From positions 17,611,350 to 17,675,349 of the forward strand of contig OY987271.1 of the NCBI GenBank assembly GCA_963920665.1: DNA of 64,000 nucleotides, written 5' to 3'. Each line of letters begins with the position of its first letter. The stretch's first letter is position 1. The notes under the pieces were generated by a model, which searched no databases, was not told the origin of the DNA, and saw nothing but the letters and a program-made list of their open reading frames with translations. The DNA comes from Straminergon stramineum (Eukaryota > Streptophyta > Bryopsida > Hypnales > Calliergonaceae). The translations under genes were made by a program, and so were the position numbers. Of the stretch, positions 58,601 to 64,000 are shown in pieces.

Positions 58601-60535
58601 TGTGTCATTGCAGGCGGTTCCACGGGTTGGGGTCCTTCAATTTTTGTTTTCCTGGGTGTCTTCTTCGTCATCACCATGTGGGCAGTGCTTGTTACGGAAG
58701 GCCGTCGAAAAATAAAAATGGTGTACTACAATTTTGAGTTAGCACCCACCAAGGCGTATGTCTTCATCCGTCATCCTATACGTCCACCGTTCTTCTTAAG
58801 TGCATAGATATCCGCTTTCACGGTGGACGTTCCCTTGTCCTCTGCTTCTCTTTGGTTGAACATGTTGCGTCACAGGGGACGACCAAGAGTGCATAGAAGA
58901 GACTGGTTCTTTGCAGTTCACTAAGTTAAATGGTTACTAATTGATTGGTGCCCTGGTTGGTGTTTCCATTTACAGCAAGGCGGATGTAGGATTGCAGGAA
59001 GTGGAGCCGTATATTCCTTTCAACATAAATCCTACAGGGATGCAGCCTGTACTTACTACGACTTATCTTATGGCAGTGCCGTCTCTTATTGCCAAGTAAG
59101 ATTCCCCCTTCAACTAGCAACTAGTTTTTTTTCCGAATTATATAGTTCATGTTTACTGCTGACGCTTTTGCTACTGCTTTGACTCATTAGTGGCCAATGA
59201 TTTTGACAGCTTCACACGCGCTGGAGGTTTCTGGCACCAACTACGGAGCACATTAAATCCAGCATGGCCTCCTGCCCCTGGAGCAAGTCCTTTGATCTAC
59301 TATGGACTCAATGCTTTGTTTATTTTTATTTTCAACATTTTAGATATAGTAAGTGGAACTTCGAGCCTGGGAAACATTGGAATCTGAACTTGTGTATTTA
59401 AAGAGCGTTAGAATGAATTAAGTATTCATGGATCAGTGGTAATCATATCTGTGCATATATTCTGGAATTATTTTTGCCTCTATTTATTGTGCGTAGTGTA
59501 AGGTATGGGCACCCAGAATCGCCATTTGAAATGAATGAAATCTGAATATTTGAGGTGGCGATTTTTGGTGCACATAGCTTACCTAATGTTAATGGATGGC
59601 GCCTCTAAGAGGTAGTTCAGGATATTGGTTTCAGTGTACCTTCTGGGAGTAGAGCTTTCGATTTGCTAATTATTGTATATATGCTGTTTTTTCAGTGCTT
59701 CTGGAAGTTGTGGTGAAATACTTTTGAATTGTGCATGGGGACTTTATAATAGAGGAAGCTTACCGACTGCTTTCAAACTCTTGCAGGTGGATACGCCAAA
59801 AGAAATTACTGAGTACTTGATGAAGATTGGTGCTAGAGTGCCTCAAATAAAGCCCGGTCGTCAAACTATTGAGTATTTAACTAAAGTCCAAAAATCGACA
59901 CGTTTTTGGGGTGTGTTTCTCCCACCTTGATTTTTGCACCAACGTATATCTCAAACGTCCAAAGAGTGTTTTTTTTGTACTATCTAACGCTTAATATTCT
60001 GATATAGATTTCTGCTAGTGGTTGGGGGTTGACCTTGTATGGTTGCTGCAAACGTGGGGGAGAATAGTTTCTAGTACAGTGCCATGATGCTCTGGTGCTT
60101 GTTCTCCTTGCTGTGACAGGAGGTATTTTGTTAGCGATGTTGGTGACAGTATCAACAATAGTGGACAACAGATTCAGAGCTATACACCAGGGTGGCAGCA
60201 TTGGTTTCACATCTATGCTCATAATTGTGCGTCTCCCTGCGTTTTTAAAATTTTATCTTTCTGTAACGCTCAGACATATCAGCTGTCCATTATCTTGGAT
60301 GATCACTCCATGAAGTGCAGGAAGGGCATGTTTTGCAGTGCCGGAATTTGCAATGGTGCTGTCAGATAATTTCTGCTAAAGAAGGATGCCGAGGCCAATT
60401 CCATTCTTCGAATCTGTATGCTGACTTTAGTGATTTGTGTATCAGGTGGGCTCAATAATTGAGTTAAGGAGGTCATATATGGCCTATAATGTGATGCCAG
60501 AGCTTAGCAAGGTCTTGAAGCGTTATGGAGCTTAA
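55665..60535 (+). CDS. SCY2: Plastid SecY translocase, SCY2 type
   Basis: Twelve exons keep phase and encode 590 aa: 55665-56280, 57067-57155, 57307-57386, 57844-57933, 58092-58183, 58335-58418, 58614-58755, 58976-59095, 59210-59348, 59787-59910, 60120-60226, 60446-60535 (TAA). The first 80 or so residues are Ser/Arg-rich and look like a transit peptide. The rest is a SecY membrane channel: VFVTIVLLMASRAGYFVPLP (helix 1), LKLSVFQLGISPYILSSIVM, VPALVKLRKEG, GQGSSLIICIGIL, VEPYIPFNINPTGMQPVLTT, TRFWG and the C-terminal SMLIIVGSIIELRRSY. It should form a protein-translocation channel in a plastid membrane; SCY2 of Arabidopsis is essential and acts at the envelope with SECE2. The SCY2 rather than SCY1 assignment rests on recalled similarity of the C-terminus (YNVMPELSKVLKRYGA). 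The exon-7 donor was placed at GC|GTATGT to fit the family. The ATG at 55665 is the first in frame. Confidence 0.92.
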
Positions 60536-61635
60536 AGTTAGACGTACTAGCATGGAGCCGACATTGTTACCCAAATACATGCAGATTCGGCACTCCTATC
60601 ATGAGCATACATACTTGGTAATTTCCTCTTTCCTTTGAGCATCAACTCTTACAAAGTCTCAATGGCTTCCTTTTGGTGGCGTAGTCTGTAGGTGGATGTT
60701 TTTGTCAAATGCTTGCTCTCATTTTATAACTCAGATACTTGTACTCTGTAGGGAAGAAGGAAGCTTGGACAAAAGGGTTTTATATCATGGTATTGATAAT
60801 GATTCAACAAATACAACATTTTCTTTTTAAGGTGAATAACCCAGTGTTGTACTCTTTCAACTAAGTTTTGCTCATGACCTTCAACAAATTTAAGGACGGG
60901 GAGAAACATGTTTTCTTGTCAATTCGAGTGCGTGTTTAGGCGTTGATGCCTTGCTGTTAGTGACACTCATATATAGATGATCCAGATTCGGAAGCCGAAT
61001 ATGAGGATTGGAATGATTGGCTATGTGAATCCAATAAAAAAGCGAGAGCCTCCACTTGCTCTGATACTTCTATTGTCCTCTCCGTGAAGAGGCCGGCTAT
61101 TTCTGTGATGGTGATTCTATTTCTCTCACTCTTTACCATGCCCTATACATGGTGTACTGATGTTATTTCTCAGATTTTTTACGGTGTCCTTTGCTAGATA
61201 GAGTTATAGCAATGAGTATCTGAAGGTTGGCATTAGCTGGGAGGTATGTTTTAAGATTTAAAGTAACGGCACCTAAAATTGTCCAGTGAAAAAGAGATTG
61301 AGCATGGTACCTACGAGTGACCTAAGAAACTTTATGTTGGATCTTGTTGGTAGTCAAAAGGGAATTCTAGATTTTCTTAAAATGCATTTTTGGACATTGA
61401 ATAAATTGTGAATTTTCAAAGTGCTATAGATAGATGTACCTGAAATCAACAGGAGGCTCTCAGAAGGGCTTACATTTTTTAGGCATGAATCTAGATTAAC
61501 TTAATAGGTTCAATCTTTTTGACTTGAGCTTGTTTATAACTTTTAAGCAAAAGACAATTTGAAACATACATGAAACAAAGTACAACTTACAAAATTGTAC
61601 ACAAATTAACGTTTAAATGACCACAACCATTTTTG
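60536..61635. other. SCY2 downstream region with a possible short exon
   Basis: The first part is the likely 3' untranslated region of SCY2. At 60961-61200 a plus-strand frame of about 75 codons with a strongly acidic start (DDPDSEAEYEDWNDW) lies after an in-frame TGA at 60957-60959. It has no ATG near its start and no recognisable domain, so it may be an exon of an unknown gene or a transposon fragment. I see nothing else. Confidence 0.3.
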
Positions 61636-61830
61636 AGTTGATGAATGACAAAGAATCTCTCCATGCAGCATAGAAGTGTAACTATTCATCCTCCCAATTT
61701 TGTGTGAAAAGTGACATCTTCTACAATAGTTTGACTTCCAATGAGTGCTTTTGCAATTTATTAATCCAACAATTTACATGGTATAAAAATAGATGATTTC
61801 TATGGTGACTAGCTTGTCTTTTTAGGGTTA
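61636..61830. repeat. Dispersed repeat, copy 3
   Basis: The same family as 22131-22330 and 52621-52800. It starts GATGAATGACAAAGAA and ends GATTTCTATGGTGACTAGC followed by TTGTC and TTTTTAGGGTTAA. The end matches copy 1 well (GATTTCTACAGTGACCAACC). Confidence 0.7.
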
Positions 61831-64000
61831 AGCTTTAGTCACCTCTTAATTTTGGAAGGATGCACTCCAATCATGAAGGTAATCAATGAAAAATTATGAT
61901 TTTTGATTGGATATGTTTTTGTGCTACTTGATTCAAAATATTGAAGATCTATTCTATCTAAGGTTGATGAATGTAAAAGTTCCAATTTTCTAATTTTGTC
62001 AACTATTTTTGAAATGTGGGATGGAAGAAGCTTGTACACCATTAGAGGTCTAATCATTTCTTGCTTGAAGGGTAGCTGTTTAAAAGGGAGTTGAATGGCA
62101 TGAATAGGTATCCCATACTATCAACTTGAAAATGCATAAAATATTGTGCAAGAGTCAAAAATTTACATAACACCTAGGGTTGAATTCCTCTCAAGAATTC
62201 TTAATATTCTTTTGATTGAAAAACATTGTTTGGACCATCTATCTAGAAGGAACAAAAAAAGGTAGCTGTTTTATATTAAGCCTACCTTATGTTAGTTTTA
62301 TATTTTTCTATCTACATTCAATCTACTTCCTCTCTATGGGCCATATTCCAATCAAACCATATAGATACATATCAAGTAGACCTCAAATATGCCCTTGAGG
62401 CATATATATGTCAGAGTATGACCACCCTTATTCTCCAAATCTAATGCGTGAAGTATTTCTTGTCAAATACCAATCATTATTTTATCCCTTGTTCATGCCC
62501 CATTTTTGCTTTCCATTTCCCAAAATCCAAGGTACTATTCAAGCACTATTTATGTACTATTCAAGGAAGTGACTTCACTAAAAGAAACCTATTTTATTAA
62601 CCCCTAAAGGACCATTTGTCCCCTCAGGGGACAATTTGGGTCTGGACAAGTTCCTACTATCTTAATTTTTAGTGATATTTTTTGGAATTTCTTGAGGTTG
62701 TGTGTTTTCACAAGAGCTTTGTGAAAATATATTTTTTATTTTAATCAATGCTTGGGAATAGAAGTTATGGCATAATAAGCAAAAATGGAGTTTGGCAAGT
62801 AGCACAAAAAAAATCATAGAAAGTCAAAATAATTTTTTTTTCAAATTTTTTTCTCAAAGATTATATTTTTTTTTCTAAATGCGAAGCTTTGTTTCATTCA
62901 AATTGGACTAATAATGATAAAGTTATGGAAAATCTTAGTTTTTTGTGCAATCTCAGCATTTTCTTGAAAAAATAACTTGTGGAATTCATTTTTGAATGCA
63001 ATTTTTAGAATTTTTCTAAAACAAATGCTAGACAAGGGTAGATTCTCTTGCTAGAGGAATCTCAATGTTGGGATTATTGTGATTGAATTCCATCTAAAAA
63101 CTATTAACAATTTAGTTTTTTCTTCAATCTTGAACCCACTTCTTCTTAACAATTTTTTAATGAGTGAAAATGAAGTTTTTTTTTCCAAATTTCTTTTGGT
63201 AGATTCTCAACTCAACTACTTAACATAAATAAGTAGAAAATCAAAATTCGTAGTGAAAAAAATTTGAACTAAAAAGATTCAAAGCCAAAAAATCTAGTCA
63301 AGCAAGGTGCAAAAAAACTTGTTTTCTTCACTTTCAATGCATATATCTTGCAATTTGCATGGTCAAAGTTTCTGAAATTTCTTCCATATATTCATATACT
63401 AGTCAAGTATAAGATCTTACGGTTGGATATGTAGAAAAGAAAATTTTTTAATGTACTTTCCTCTTTGCAATAGAAATGACAGTTTTGAGTGTTTTTTGAT
63501 AGTAAAATCACCTTGGTCCTTTAGGGATTAATATCCGGAATTTGCTTTTGGATGTTGTGAGTGACATCCATTGATGTCAATAGTAATGTTCAAAAAATCT
63601 TGTCAAGATTGACATAGTAAAAACATATTGCATCACATCGTAACATTAGATGTTTAGCATCCAATGTCCACAAAAACATTGGTTCTACATTGTAAAGAAA
63701 TTGTGCCATGTGGTTGCCAACTCTTTGCCACATAGGTGAGGAGAGCCAGGTAGGAATTTTTTTCATCTAATCCACCCATGACATGGTTGTGGAAAAAATG
63801 ACATGGCTGTGGAAAAAATGACATGGCAACTAGTGAGGATGATGTGGCATGCTTAGTCAATACACTTTTATGCTATCTTAGAATTTTAATATTTTTCTTT
63901 TAGACATCAACTTAGATGTCAAGACTGTTTTTTGAGACATCAATTGGTGCATATTGTACCCATAGAGTAAGGTGGATGGACAATAATTATTTAAAATAAA
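61831..64000. other. AT-rich DNA at the right edge
   Basis: No gene is supported. The phrases TTAACCCCTAAAGG (about 62599) and CCTTTAGGGATTAA (about 63519) are near-inverse words about 920 bases apart and could be the ends of a transposon. A two-copy 24-bp unit (ATGACATGG(T/C)TGTGGAAAAA) lies at 63778-63825. Confidence 0.45.

Noticed and set aside
59687..59786. An extra SCY2 exon after the acceptor-like TTTTTCAG near 59696
   Set aside because: Joining 59348 directly to 59787 keeps phase and gives the family sequence (ILDI followed by VDTPKEI); the extra piece would add unrelated residues.

Overview
The window is plant-type nuclear DNA. Genes have many introns with GT-AG borders. Two encoded proteins start with chloroplast-transit-like sequences. 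Short (TTTAGGG)n tracts lie in introns and intergenic DNA. GC-richer coding islands sit in long AT-rich repeat DNA. The composition and the decayed DUF7869-type element fit a streptophyte or land plant, perhaps a non-seed lineage, but I cannot name the species. A 200-base run of N (21184-21383) marks a draft assembly.

Five host genes can be modelled exon by exon, each keeping frame through every junction. (1) 23460-28892 (+): leucine-rich-repeat receptor kinase, 15 exons, 831 aa. (2) 32883-30535 (-): plastid biosynthetic threonine dehydratase, 2 exons, 653 aa, with a decayed partial copy of its 3' end just downstream. (3) 41441-37114 (-): PI31-like proteasome regulator, 7 small exons, 253 aa, hidden in AT-rich DNA. 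(4) 51074-45061 (-): CDC48C/NVL-type double AAA ATPase, 13 exons, 969 aa. (5) 55665-60535 (+): SecY-type plastid translocase of the SCY2 kind, 12 exons, 590 aa. They share no obvious pathway and are not an operon.

The most unusual part is the first 14.4 kb. About 43 copies of an 18-bp palindrome, ATCGGGAGATCTCCCGAT (12 perfect, the rest with a few substitutions), occur there and nowhere else that I could find in the window. They form arrays with fixed pitch (49, 48, 55 and 52 bp), and the spacers of different arrays are unrelated, so the palindrome itself is what is shared. The arrays lie between or beside exons of decayed genes. One is a minus-strand gene (1551 to about 190) with a ParB-like IIGGQHT motif. 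The other is a plus-strand gene (9578-13374) of the DUF7869 type, whose intron 10926-11445 contains a six-unit array. Both genes carry stops, mostly TAG. I read this as an old, silenced large mobile element whose noncoding parts carry regularly spaced palindromic sites, possibly for an element-encoded DNA-binding protein.

The rest is AT-rich intergenic DNA: a diverged 820-bp tandem duplication (17961-19597), a dispersed repeat of about 195 bp (22131, 52621, 61636), a 35-bp inverted repeat (33080-33195), a polypyrimidine tract (5500-5763) and a three-copy repeat upstream of CDC48C (51168-51700).
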